Shown: positions 1 to 5,608 of the stretch, piece after piece | How the letters are laid out: the number at the start of each line of letters is the position of its first letter | Position numbering within the stretch: the stretch's first letter is position 1 | DNA from: Pseudomonadota bacterium | GTDB lineage: Bacteria; Pseudomonadota; Alphaproteobacteria; Rs-D84 | DNA: 8,499 nt | Assembly (NCBI GenBank): GCA_009781955.1 | Contig: WQUT01000090.1 | Location: 1 to 8,499 of the forward strand | Reading direction: 5' to 3' | Program-made: the position numbers and the translations under genes | The notes under the pieces: generated by a model | What the model saw: only the letters and a program-made list of their open reading frames with translations | Databases searched by the model: none | What the model was told of the DNA's origin: nothing

Positions 1-16
1 TTTGCCAAATGGCAAA
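1..16. repeat. Short palindrome at the window edge
   Basis: Seven-base arms (TTTGCCA at 1-7, TGGCAAA at 10-16) flank a two-base centre. It abuts the larger inverted repeat that begins at 18 and may continue to the left of the window. It could be an operator-like site or the edge of a repeat element; nothing decides this. Confidence 0.4.
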
Positions 17-17
17 T

Positions 18-100
18 AGTCGTTAGTCGTTGGTCATTGGTCGTTTAGAATAAATCATTTCTACATATTACTAACGACCAATGACCAACGACTAACGACT
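18..100. repeat. Inverted repeat built of degenerate heptamers
   Basis: Two perfect 28-base arms (18-45 and 73-100) flank a 27-base AT-rich spacer. Each arm is a run of 7-base units; on the right arm these read CCAATGA, CCAACGA, CTAACGA, which differ only by transitions. The hairpin ends 12 bases before the -35 box of the following promoter and is followed by a short T run (104-108), so it could also end transcription from an upstream gene. A related heptamer run lies inside dnaA (7270-7304). The symmetry and the 7-base period are directly visible; calling it a dispersed repeat family is inference. Confidence 0.85.
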
Positions 101-112
101 CACTTTTTCCCC

Positions 113-148
113 TTGCCACGATTCGGGCGAATTGTTATAATAATTTCA
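113..148 (+). promoter_or_regulatory. Sigma70-type promoter of the TcpQ-like/secretin unit
   Basis: TTGCCA at 113-118 and a perfect TATAAT at 136-141 are separated by 17 bases. The start point would lie near 148. This leaves a leader of about 20 bases containing the AAAGGA ribosome site of the gene starting at 169, and argues against the upstream ATG at 154. Confidence 0.75.
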
Positions 149-168
149 ATAGGATGGAAAGGAAGGTT

Positions 169-1281
169 ATGATATTTAAAAAAATCCTGCTTTTCGCGAT
201 ATTCGCGACTGCGGCGGGGTTCTGTTTTGCCGACGGAAATCCGCCGGTTGCCGGCAATATTCCCCAGGTGACGATTATGCCGCCGACCGCGTGCGCCGGT
301 CCGAATTGCGGAACGCCGCCCGCGAACGTGCAGCTGCAAATGCCGCCGGTGATGCAACCGATGCCCGGCCCTGGCCAGGCTCCGGGCGACCTGGGAATGG
401 TCGCGACCCCGGTCGGATGCGACGCCCCGCCAGAGGTGCAGAACGCGGTTCCCGTCTGGCCGGCCATCGGCAGCGACGCCGACATTCAAATAGCCAATAC
501 CGCATCGGGCAGCGCGTCTGTTGGCAATATCCGCAGAAATGACGACAATATAAAGATCGTTTCCAAAATCGGCGCGGATCTGACGGTTGAAAACAATATA
601 AACCTGGGCGGGGACAGACACGTTTTTTCCGGCGGCGCGAACATGCTGCATCCGTATCAGGCGCCCGCGGGATTCAATATTTTCGCTAATGAGTCCGAAA
701 TGCCCCTGATGCACCAGGAAATGCTGGAAGACGACGGCGGCGCGGTGCTGGCCATGTCGCGCTCTACCCGGGCGCCGGGCGGGATGCGGGGTCTCGGCGG
801 ATTTATCGGGGCCGGTGGTTCCGGCGGCGAAATACGCAGCGTCATCGGCGCGGACGGGCGGACCGTTTCCCTCAGCTGCGACGCGACCGGCGCCTGTGTT
901 CCGGCGCCCGCGAACGTTTCGGGCGATGATTCCGATTACCAGATTTATGACGACAACGCGCCGCAAATGGGCGTGAATAACGACGGGATAGAGGCGCCCG
1001 TGCCCCCCGCCGGCGTCCAGGACCAGGTTCGTTCCTGGGTCGTGGCGTCCGGACAGACGCTGCGTTCCGTTCTGCAGGATTGGAGCAATAAAGAGGGCTG
1101 GGACCTTATCTGGGGAACCGCGCGCGAATACCCGATAGAAGCGTCCGCCGTGTTCAAAGGCCGCTTTGTTGACGTGTCGTCCGCGCTGGTCCGCAATTTC
1201 AGCCGCGCCACGCCGATACCGTATGCAAAGTTTTACAAGGGCAACCGCGTTCTGGTCGTGACAACGGTGGATGGAAATTAA
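169..1281 (+). CDS. Secreted protein with TcpQ-like C-terminal domain (type IVb pilus biogenesis)
   Basis: A 370-residue predicted periplasmic or outer-membrane-associated protein. Residues 1-21 form a signal peptide (two lysines, a hydrophobic core, probable cut after Ala21); there is no lipobox. Residues 22-100 are proline-rich with several cysteines, and about 200-220 are glycine-rich. Residues about 288-365 (from SWVVASGQTLRSVLQDW to KGNRVLVV) resemble the toxin co-regulated pilus protein Q domain. In Vibrio cholerae TcpQ helps the TcpC secretin reach and remain in the outer membrane, and here the next gene encodes such a secretin, which supports the call. The start at 169 has AAAGGA five bases upstream. 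An in-frame ATG at 154 lacks a properly spaced site, sits almost at the predicted transcript start, and would put extra charged residues before the signal peptide. The domain call is from recognition; the middle of the protein is unrecognised. Confidence 0.8.
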   Translation: MIFKKILLFAIFATAAGFCFADGNPPVAGNIPQVTIMPPTACAGPNCGTPPANVQLQMPPVMQPMPGPGQAPGDLGMVATPVGCDAPPEVQNAVPVWPAIGSDADIQIANTASGSASVGNIRRNDDNIKIVSKIGADLTVENNINLGGDRHVFSGGANMLHPYQAPAGFNIFANESEMPLMHQEMLEDDGGAVLAMSRSTRAPGGMRGLGGFIGAGGSGGEIRSVIGADGRTVSLSCDATGACVPAPANVSGDDSDYQIYDDNAPQMGVNNDGIEAPVPPAGVQDQVRSWVVASGQTLRSVLQDWSNKEGWDLIWGTAREYPIEASAVFKGRFVDVSSALVRNFSRATPIPYAKFYKGNRVLVVTTVDGN

Positions 1282-1303
1282 AATAGTCAAGGTGGCATTA
1301 AAT

Positions 1304-1364
1304 GTCATCCCCGGAATTTCCGCAGTGCGCGGAACGCGCATCCAGGAAATATCCGGGGATCCAG
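1304..1364. repeat. Palindromic intergenic element (GTCATCCCCGG type)
   Basis: Outer arms at 1307-1321 and 1345-1360 pair over 15 bases with one bulged base. Nested inside is a second hairpin, TGCGCG/CGCGCA (1326-1331, 1335-1340), with a GAA loop. The ends GTCATCCCCGG and CCGGGGATCCAGG match a palindrome type familiar from many alphaproteobacterial genomes. It sits between the TcpQ-like gene and the secretin gene and might shape the mRNA there. Confidence 0.7.
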
Positions 1365-1373
1365 GCGATAAAA

Positions 1374-1448
1374 ATTTAAGATTTATGATTTATGATTTGG
1401 GATTTCAGATTTAACAAATCTTAAATCAGTAAATCTTAAATCATAAAT
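1374..1448. repeat. AT-rich patch of direct and inverted repeats
   Basis: AAATCTTAAATC occurs at 1416-1427 and 1431-1442 (15-base period). Its inverse ATTTAAGATTT is at 1374-1384. ATTTATGATTT (1381-1391) is the exact inverse of AAATCATAAAT (1438-1448), so the patch can fold into a long AU-only hairpin just before the secretin ribosome site. No promoter could be read in it with confidence. Confidence 0.7.
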
Positions 1449-1464
1449 AAAAGAGGGTTTATTT

Positions 1465-3093
1465 ATGAAGAAAATACTTATGCTTTGCGCTTTGTGCTCT
1501 GCCGTCTTGCTTTCCGCCTGTGCGAAAGAGCAATCGGCCCAGGTCGCGGCGTCGGTTGACCAGGACTATACGAACGCATACGACGCGTTTGAAATGGCCA
1601 AGAACCCGGGGGCCAAGGTTTCCAGCAACGATACCGTGTCAATGAGCGAGGGCGTCTGGCTGGGCAGCCAGTCAACATTGCTGGAACACAGAAACAATCT
1701 GCCGGATCAATACGAATCCGATACGGGCGTCACTATTTTATTGGGCGAGCCCGCGACCCTCCAAGTGCTTGCGAACAACATTACGTCCGTGACCGGAATT
1801 CCGGTAAAGATAGACAGCCAGATAAACCCGGAAAAGTTAAAGCGGTCCATGAATATCGCCTATACCGGAAAATTATCCGGATTGCTGAGCCAGGTTTCAA
1901 CCGACCTGGACGTTTTGTGGTATTACGACAAATCGGCGATCGTGTTTTATGAAACGGAAACCAAAACTTATTCCCTGTATGCCCTCGGCACCGACATCAG
2001 CTATCAGTCCAAGATATCCACGGACGACGGGTCAAACAACGTGTCGCTGGAATCCAACCTGCGCGAATGGGACGAAATAGAAAAAACGGTCGGGTCAATC
2101 GTGGGGCATAACACAAACGCCGATTTCACGGTGTCGCGCTCGCTCGGCACGATCACGGTCACCGCGGCGCCAAGCGTGCAGTCGCGCGTCGGCGAATATC
2201 TGGACAAGCAGAACAGGCGCCTCTCCCAGTTGGTCACCATAGACGTCAAAGTTTTGCAGGTATCAATCAGCAACAACTCTGCATTCGGGCTGAACCTGGC
2301 GGCGGCGATTAATGCGGCCAGCGGATTGAACGTTGTTGCAAATCCCGTGAATAACCTTTCCGGCCCGACCAAGGCCGCGGCGTCCAGTTTGAATGTGGCG
2401 GTTCTGGCCGGCCTTACGTCCGTGGATGCGTCCAAGACGGTCGCAAACGGCGGAACGCCCGCCGGCCCGAATGCCAATGCAATCAACGCGGGCGGACTCG
2501 GCCCCGTTGCGGGCAGCCAGGCGTTAATCAGTGCTCTCGCCCAACAGGGCAAGGTGTCGCTGGTGACGAACGTCGGCGTGACGACGCGCAACAACCGCAT
2601 CGCGCCGGTGTCCAACACGCGGTCCACTGGATATATCAAGCGGTTTGAATCGCGGAACTTTACGACGGTGGAAAGCTCTACGGTTGACCAGGATAATCTG
2701 GAAACAGGATTCTCTATGCAGCTACTGCCGAATATTTTGGAAAACGGCAAGATACTGCTGCTGTTCAAAATGAACGTGCGCGAACTGATTGTCATGGCGC
2801 AACAGACGATTGGCGAAGTTACCTTGCAGCTGCCCGACGTGGAAGAACGTTCTTTCATGCAGGAAGTGATTATGGAATCCGGCCAGATGCTGGTGCTGTC
2901 GGGATTTGAACGCCTGTCCAACAACGATACGCGCTATGGCATCGGCGACCCGGACTTTATCGCCTTGTCGGGCAGCCGCGAGTCCTCGTCCCAGCGCGAC
3001 GTCCTGGTCGTGATACTGACGCCGCAAGTATTGGTATCGCCGATGGATGCAGAGCGCAGCATACAGCAACACTGGGGTGCCCCCCTGAATTAA
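1465..3093 (+). CDS. PilN/TcpC-family lipoprotein secretin of a type IVb pilus
   Basis: A 542-residue outer-membrane channel subunit. The N-terminus is a lipoprotein signal with lipobox LSAC, Cys19 being the acylated residue. Residues about 90-165 look like a secretin N-domain (STN-like), and 166-250 like a further periplasmic N-domain. Residues 255-275 carry the secretin-type strand VTIDVKVLQVS. Residues 415-522 are the conserved C-terminal beta-domain, with GFSMQLLPNIL, VRELIVMAQQ, ESGQMLVLSGFE and DVLVVILTPQVL. About 280-355 is an Ala/Gly/Asn-rich stretch. Length fits the PilN family (500-560 residues). AAGAGGG at 1451-1457 precedes the ATG by seven bases. The gene probably shares the promoter at 113-148 with the TcpQ-like gene and is followed by a strong hairpin terminator. 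No pilin, ATPase or inner-membrane gene is in the window, so substrate and machine type remain open. The family call is from motif recognition. Confidence 0.88.
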   Translation: MKKILMLCALCSAVLLSACAKEQSAQVAASVDQDYTNAYDAFEMAKNPGAKVSSNDTVSMSEGVWLGSQSTLLEHRNNLPDQYESDTGVTILLGEPATLQVLANNITSVTGIPVKIDSQINPEKLKRSMNIAYTGKLSGLLSQVSTDLDVLWYYDKSAIVFYETETKTYSLYALGTDISYQSKISTDDGSNNVSLESNLREWDEIEKTVGSIVGHNTNADFTVSRSLGTITVTAAPSVQSRVGEYLDKQNRRLSQLVTIDVKVLQVSISNNSAFGLNLAAAINAASGLNVVANPVNNLSGPTKAAASSLNVAVLAGLTSVDASKTVANGGTPAGPNANAINAGGLGPVAGSQALISALAQQGKVSLVTNVGVTTRNNRIAPVSNTRSTGYIKRFESRNFTTVESSTVDQDNLETGFSMQLLPNILENGKILLLFKMNVRELIVMAQQTIGEVTLQLPDVEERSFMQEVIMESGQMLVLSGFERLSNNDTRYGIGDPDFIALSGSRESSSQRDVLVVILTPQVLVSPMDAERSIQQHWGAPLN

Positions 3094-3114
3094 TTACCCC
3101 GCCGGTTCCGCGGT

Positions 3115-3173
3115 GGGCGTGAAAAAGGGCCCCTCGTGTATGTTCAATACACGTCGGGCCCTTTTTCACGCCC
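3115..3173. terminator. Long near-perfect hairpin terminator after the secretin gene
   Basis: An 18-base perfect outer stem (3115-3132 with 3156-3173), two mismatches, a 7-base inner stem (CGTGTAT/ATACACG) and a 5-base loop. The outer stem includes AAAAAGGGCCC on the left and GGGCCCTTTTT on the right, so it can terminate transcription from either side. It starts 21 bases after the secretin stop. Confidence 0.85.
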
Positions 3174-3196
3174 AGTCGGCACAACGGATGAAAATG

Positions 3197-3220
3197 ATTT
3201 TATTTTTGGTAAAATAAAAT
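3197..3220. repeat. AT-only inverted repeat
   Basis: Ten-base perfect arms, ATTTTATTTT (3197-3206) and AAAATAAAAT (3211-3220), flank the loop TGGT. It consists of A and T only, so the hairpin would be weak. It may be part of a promoter region, but no matching -35 box was seen. Confidence 0.5.
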
Positions 3221-3235
3221 GAGCGATATTTTCCT

Positions 3236-3299
3236 GCCCCCGATTTATCGGGGGCGGGATAGAACTTGTTAGCGAGCGAAGCGACGCGTTACAAGTTCT
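3236..3299. repeat. Composite two-hairpin intergenic element
   Basis: The first hairpin has 9-base arms GCCCCCGAT/ATCGGGGGC with a 2-base centre (3236-3255). The second has arms AGAACTTGT (3261-3269) and ACAAGTTCT (3291-3299) around a GC-rich loop containing AGCGAGCGAAGCGACGCG. It ends 30 bases before the VOC-protein start codon. Tandem hairpins of this sort look like a small dispersed intergenic repeat, but other copies cannot be checked here. Confidence 0.55.
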
Positions 3300-3329
3300 T
3301 GGGTGGGGGTATAATAAAAGGAGTGCAAC

Positions 3330-3809
3330 ATGAATACATTTTTTAAAATCGGATTTTTTGTTTTGCTGGCGGTTGTGATTGCCGGCGGCTGGGTGTTTGT
3401 AAAGGCCAATCCCATGAAGAATACGGGCGCGGCGTCATGGACGGATTTCTATTCTTCCGATCCCGCGGCGACCATGAAATTCTTGAACGATAATTTCGGC
3501 ATCACCGCAGAGCAGAGCAAGGAAAGCGCGGACAATATGGTTTATTATGTGTTAAAGGCCAAGGGACAGATGTGGCCATTTGCGGGGATCACAGATGTTC
3601 CGATGCTGCCCGATGGAACGAAAGTCAATCAGCACACGACGGTCTATCTGACCGTAAAGGATTACGCCGCGATGCATCAAAAAATGCTGGCGGCCGGCGC
3701 GACGGCGGTGGTCGCAGACAAATTCGCCGGCGGCATGAAGTTCGGGATTTACACGATCCCGGGCGGCATCACCATCGGCATCGCGCAGTATGAGAATGCG
3801 AAGAAGTAA
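3330..3809 (+). CDS. Membrane-anchored VOC (glyoxalase-fold) family protein
   Basis: A 159-residue protein. Residues 5-25 are one hydrophobic segment, either a membrane anchor or an uncleaved signal. Residues about 35-156 resemble one vicinal-oxygen-chelate domain: a first strand-helix unit (SWTDFYSSDPAATMKFLNDNFG), then a second half with TTVYLTVKD, an amphipathic helix ending LAAGATAVV, and closing strands GIYTIPGGITIGIAQ. Such domains often work as metal-dependent dimers, but clear paired His/Glu metal ligands are not evident, so enzymatic activity is unproven. AAAGGAG at 3317-3323 gives a strong ribosome site six bases before the ATG. It is a stand-alone gene with a terminator directly after it. 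The anchor is unusual, since most VOC proteins are soluble. The fold call is from sequence pattern only; substrate unknown. Confidence 0.7.
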   Translation: MNTFFKIGFFVLLAVVIAGGWVFVKANPMKNTGAASWTDFYSSDPAATMKFLNDNFGITAEQSKESADNMVYYVLKAKGQMWPFAGITDVPMLPDGTKVNQHTTVYLTVKDYAAMHQKMLAAGATAVVADKFAGGMKFGIYTIPGGITIGIAQYENAKK

Positions 3810-3833
3810 AAAATCCGGCATCGCCGGATTTTT
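3809..3833. terminator. Bidirectional terminator between convergent genes
   Basis: An 11-base stem, AAAAATCCGGC/GCCGGATTTTT, with a three-base ATC loop, overlapping the stop codon of the VOC gene by one base. The A and T runs make it work on both strands, so it also suits the minus-strand methyltransferase gene ending at 3880. A second weaker inverted repeat, GCCGGT/ACCGGC (3875-3880, 3893-3898), overlaps the end of that gene. Confidence 0.75.
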
Positions 3834-3879
3834 AATAGTTATCCAGTATAGTTCTATATGTCTATAAAATAAATGCCGG

Positions 3880-4497
3880 TTATTTCGGTTTTACCGGCGG
3901 GTTCTTTTTTCGTGCCCGTTTATGAGTGTTTTGATAGGCCCGCCGTTGTTTGGTGATTTCATACAATGTAATTCCCGTAGATGTGGCCAAATTAAAACTT
4001 TCTATGATTCCATACATTTCCATTTGGACGCATGCTTCTGCCCGTTCGGCTGCCGCATCACTTATGCCTCTTGATTCATTCCCAAACCAAACCGCAAGCT
4101 TGCTTTGGGTAAAGTCCCCATTCTGCAATATTACATTTGTTTTGCCTTTGATGTGCGGCGAAGTCACAATTGATACGAATCTGTTCTTTTCAAGATGCGC
4201 GAAACATTCCTCGGTCGTTTTAAATACTTTGACAAATGTCCATTTGACCGCCGATACCGACGTTGTCATCAATTCTCTGTTCTCGCGCATTCTCTCCCAT
4301 TCTTTTGGAATGATATTCGCGCTGGTAACAATGTATAATTTTTCAACGCCAAGCGCATTGATGTTTCTTATAACAGTTCCAATATTTTTGGTGTCTTTTG
4401 GTTCTTCAAGAACTGCGATTAAATTTTTGCACCTGCCTGTTTTTGCAAAGTTGGCTTTTTGCCGCAGAGAACTTTTTGATGTAGGAGCGTTTGTCAT
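3880..4497 (-). CDS. SpoU/TrmH-family RNA 2'-O-methyltransferase
   Basis: A 205-residue SPOUT-class enzyme expected to transfer methyl from S-adenosylmethionine to a ribose 2'-OH in tRNA or rRNA. All three family motifs are visible: motif 1 NIGTVIRNINALGV (38-51) with the candidate catalytic Arg44; motif 2 LAVWFGNESRGIS (134-146); motif 3 MEMYGIIESFNLATSTG (159-175) with Asn169. In motif 3 the usual Pro of IPM is Glu. The C-terminus is very basic (KRARKKNPPVKPK), suiting RNA binding. It is close in length and motif order to TrmH-like proteins, but the exact target cannot be told. GAGG seven bases before the ATG is the likely ribosome site. It lies 69 bases downstream of rpsT behind a terminator, so expression may rely on read-through or an unseen promoter. 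Sampled stretches are about 32-42 percent GC, clearly lower than neighbours, which may indicate transfer. Confidence 0.85.
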   Translation of the reverse strand: MTNAPTSKSSLRQKANFAKTGRCKNLIAVLEEPKDTKNIGTVIRNINALGVEKLYIVTSANIIPKEWERMRENRELMTTSVSAVKWTFVKVFKTTEECFAHLEKNRFVSIVTSPHIKGKTNVILQNGDFTQSKLAVWFGNESRGISDAAAERAEACVQMEMYGIIESFNLATSTGITLYEITKQRRAYQNTHKRARKKNPPVKPK

Positions 4498-4517
4498 TTC
4501 ATAACCTCTAAATTTTA

Positions 4518-4543
4518 TTAAAAACGCCGGGAATGACCCGGCG
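4518..4543 (-). terminator. Rho-independent terminator of rpsT
   Basis: Read on the minus strand, a 7-base stem CGCCGGG/CCCGGCG (4537-4543, 4525-4531) with a 5-base loop is followed by five T residues. It lies 24 bases past the rpsT stop and only about 20 bases before the methyltransferase start codon. Confidence 0.85.
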
Positions 4544-4566
4544 GAAAAATTTTTCAGGTGCCGCGA

Positions 4567-4827
4567 TTACGCCATCTTGCCGACTTTCTTGGTCATCCGC
4601 GATACCTTGCGCGAGGCGCGTTTTTTCGGCATGGTTTTGCCGGCCGCCTTCATGATGTGGGATTCGGCGACGCGCGTCGCCTTTGCCGCAACCGCTTTGT
4701 CGCCGGATTCGGCGGCCTTTTGCGCCTTTTTTACATAGGTTTTCACGCGCGTCCGGCGGGCCGTATTGACGGCGTTCTTTTTCTTGGTGACCAGAATGCG
4801 TTTCTTTGAAGATTTGTGATATGCCAC
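4567..4827 (-). CDS. rpsT: 30S ribosomal protein S20
   Basis: An 86-residue, strongly basic protein of the small ribosomal subunit that binds 16S rRNA. The N-terminus VAYHKSSKKRI matches the S20 form MANxxSAKKR. It is followed by Lys/Arg-rich helices with RTRVKTYVKKAQKA and a C-terminal segment ending RMTKKVGKMA; length is typical (about 85-90). The start is a GTG at 4825-4827, with AAAAGG seven bases upstream. The reading frame stays open further upstream, but those codons do not resemble S20 and lie in the promoter. A consensus-like promoter and an intrinsic terminator make it a monocistronic unit. It is divergent from plsY and near dnaA, a neighbourhood familiar in Alphaproteobacteria. Confidence 0.92.
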   Translation of the reverse strand: MAYHKSSKKRILVTKKKNAVNTARRTRVKTYVKKAQKAAESGDKAVAAKATRVAESHIMKAAGKTMPKKRASRKVSRMTKKVGKMA

Positions 4828-4844
4828 TTTTTTTCCTTTTATTA

Positions 4845-4880
4845 TTGTCTGACTTTGGTGTATTCTATATATTGTTGTAC
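4845..4880 (+). promoter_or_regulatory. Candidate promoter for plsY-dprA
   Basis: TTGTCT (4845-4850) and TATATT (4868-4873) are 17 bases apart, with a start near 4880. The transcript would carry the 28-base palindrome 4896-4923 in its leader. It overlaps the rpsT promoter on the other strand almost completely. The call is a consensus match only. Confidence 0.45.
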
Positions 4881-4890
4881 TAAAAGTCAA
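4855..4890 (-). promoter_or_regulatory. Promoter of rpsT
   Basis: Read on the minus strand, TTGACT (4885-4890) and TAGAAT (4862-4867) are 17 bases apart. The start would be near 4855, giving a leader of about 28 bases to the GTG start of rpsT. Confidence 0.75.
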
Positions 4891-4895
4891 GAATT

Positions 4896-4923
4896 GTAGG
4901 GGCAAATAATTATTTGCCCCTAC
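4896..4923. repeat. Perfect 28-base palindrome between rpsT and plsY
   Basis: Fourteen-base arms beginning GTAGGGGCAAATAA repeat exactly inverted with no spacer. It lies in the plsY leader, 25 bases before the start codon and 13 bases upstream of the plsY ribosome site. Palindromes of the GTAGGGGC...GCCCCTAC form recur in intergenic DNA of unrelated bacteria, so a small repeat element is likely; a regulator site or a leader hairpin is possible. Confidence 0.8.
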
Positions 4924-4948
4924 CATAACCAATCAAGAGGAGTAAATC

Positions 4949-5608
4949 ATGCTATACGCCACATACGCCGCATTTATCATCGTGTCTTATTTATTAGGCA
5001 GCGTCCCATTCGGACTGCTGCTGACCAAATGGATGGGCAAGGGCGATATACGGAAAATCGGCAGCGGCAGTCCCGGCGCGACAAACGTCTCACGCGTAGC
5101 CGGGATTTCAGGATTCATCATCACCTGGGTTCTGGATATGGGAAAAGCCATTTTGGCGTTTATGCTGGCGAAAAGTTTCTTGGGCGCGAATTTCGGCGCG
5201 CTTTGCGGCGCCATTGCCGTTGTCGGCCATATTTTTCCGGTATGGATGAAATTCAAGGGCGGCAAGGGATTGGCCCCGATGTTTGGGTTTATGCTGGCCT
5301 TGAATCCCATCGTATTCGCAACCCAGGGATTAATCTGGCTGTTGGTCGCAATATCGTCTGGGTATTCCAGCGCGGGCGCCCTCGCCGTATTGGTCTTTCT
5401 GCCGGTATTTGGATTTGCCATTGGTTTCTGGGCGGGCATAATCTGCATATTTTTGACCCTTGTCGGGCTGTGGGCCCACAGGTTAAATATAAAGCGGCTT
5501 TGGGATGGAGAAGAATCTAAAATGCAATTGAAACTGGGCAAGCTGGCGCTGGCGTTGATTCTGGTTGGATTGCTGGCTGTCGGCTTGATGATATACCTGA
5601 ATGCATGA
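4949..5608 (+). CDS. plsY: Glycerol-3-phosphate acyltransferase PlsY (acyl-phosphate dependent)
   Basis: A 219-residue integral inner-membrane enzyme that moves an acyl group from acyl-phosphate to glycerol-3-phosphate, giving lysophosphatidic acid, the first step of phospholipid synthesis. Several hydrophobic segments span the protein. The three family motifs are present: GSGSPGATNVSR (38-49), KGGKGLAP (103-110) and HRLNIKRLWDGEESK (177-191). In motif 1 the usual Asn of GSGNPGATN is Ser41, a mild departure. Length is slightly above the usual 200-215 because of a clear extra hydrophobic C-terminal segment (199-217). AAGAGGAG at 4935-4942, six bases before the ATG, fixes the start. The stop overlaps the dprA start by eight bases, so the two are probably one transcript with coupled translation. 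Confidence 0.93.
   Translation: MLYATYAAFIIVSYLLGSVPFGLLLTKWMGKGDIRKIGSGSPGATNVSRVAGISGFIITWVLDMGKAILAFMLAKSFLGANFGALCGAIAVVGHIFPVWMKFKGGKGLAPMFGFMLALNPIVFATQGLIWLLVAISSGYSSAGALAVLVFLPVFGFAIGFWAGIICIFLTLVGLWAHRLNIKRLWDGEESKMQLKLGKLALALILVGLLAVGLMIYLNA

Noticed and set aside
18..100. CRISPR array
   Set aside because: The repeats are contiguous 7-base units without spacers and are arranged as an inverted pair.
154..168. Upstream ATG for the TcpQ-like gene
   Set aside because: It is only about six bases from the predicted transcript start, has no spaced ribosome site, and spoils the signal peptide start.
100..1341. Open frame of 413 codons on the minus strand
   Set aside because: It is antisense to the TcpQ-like gene, extends over the promoter and a palindromic element, and has an Arg/His-rich low-quality composition typical of GC-rich shadow frames.
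2004..2924. Open frame of 306 codons on the minus strand
   Set aside because: It lies wholly inside the well-supported secretin gene, with no ribosome site or recognisable motif.
3287..3315. TATAAT at 3310-3315 as promoter of the VOC gene
   Set aside because: The transcript would start within the ribosome site, about eight bases before the ATG, and the -35 match is poor.
3950..4504. Open frame of 184 codons on the plus strand
   Set aside because: It mirrors the methyltransferase gene, whose three family motifs are clear on the other strand.
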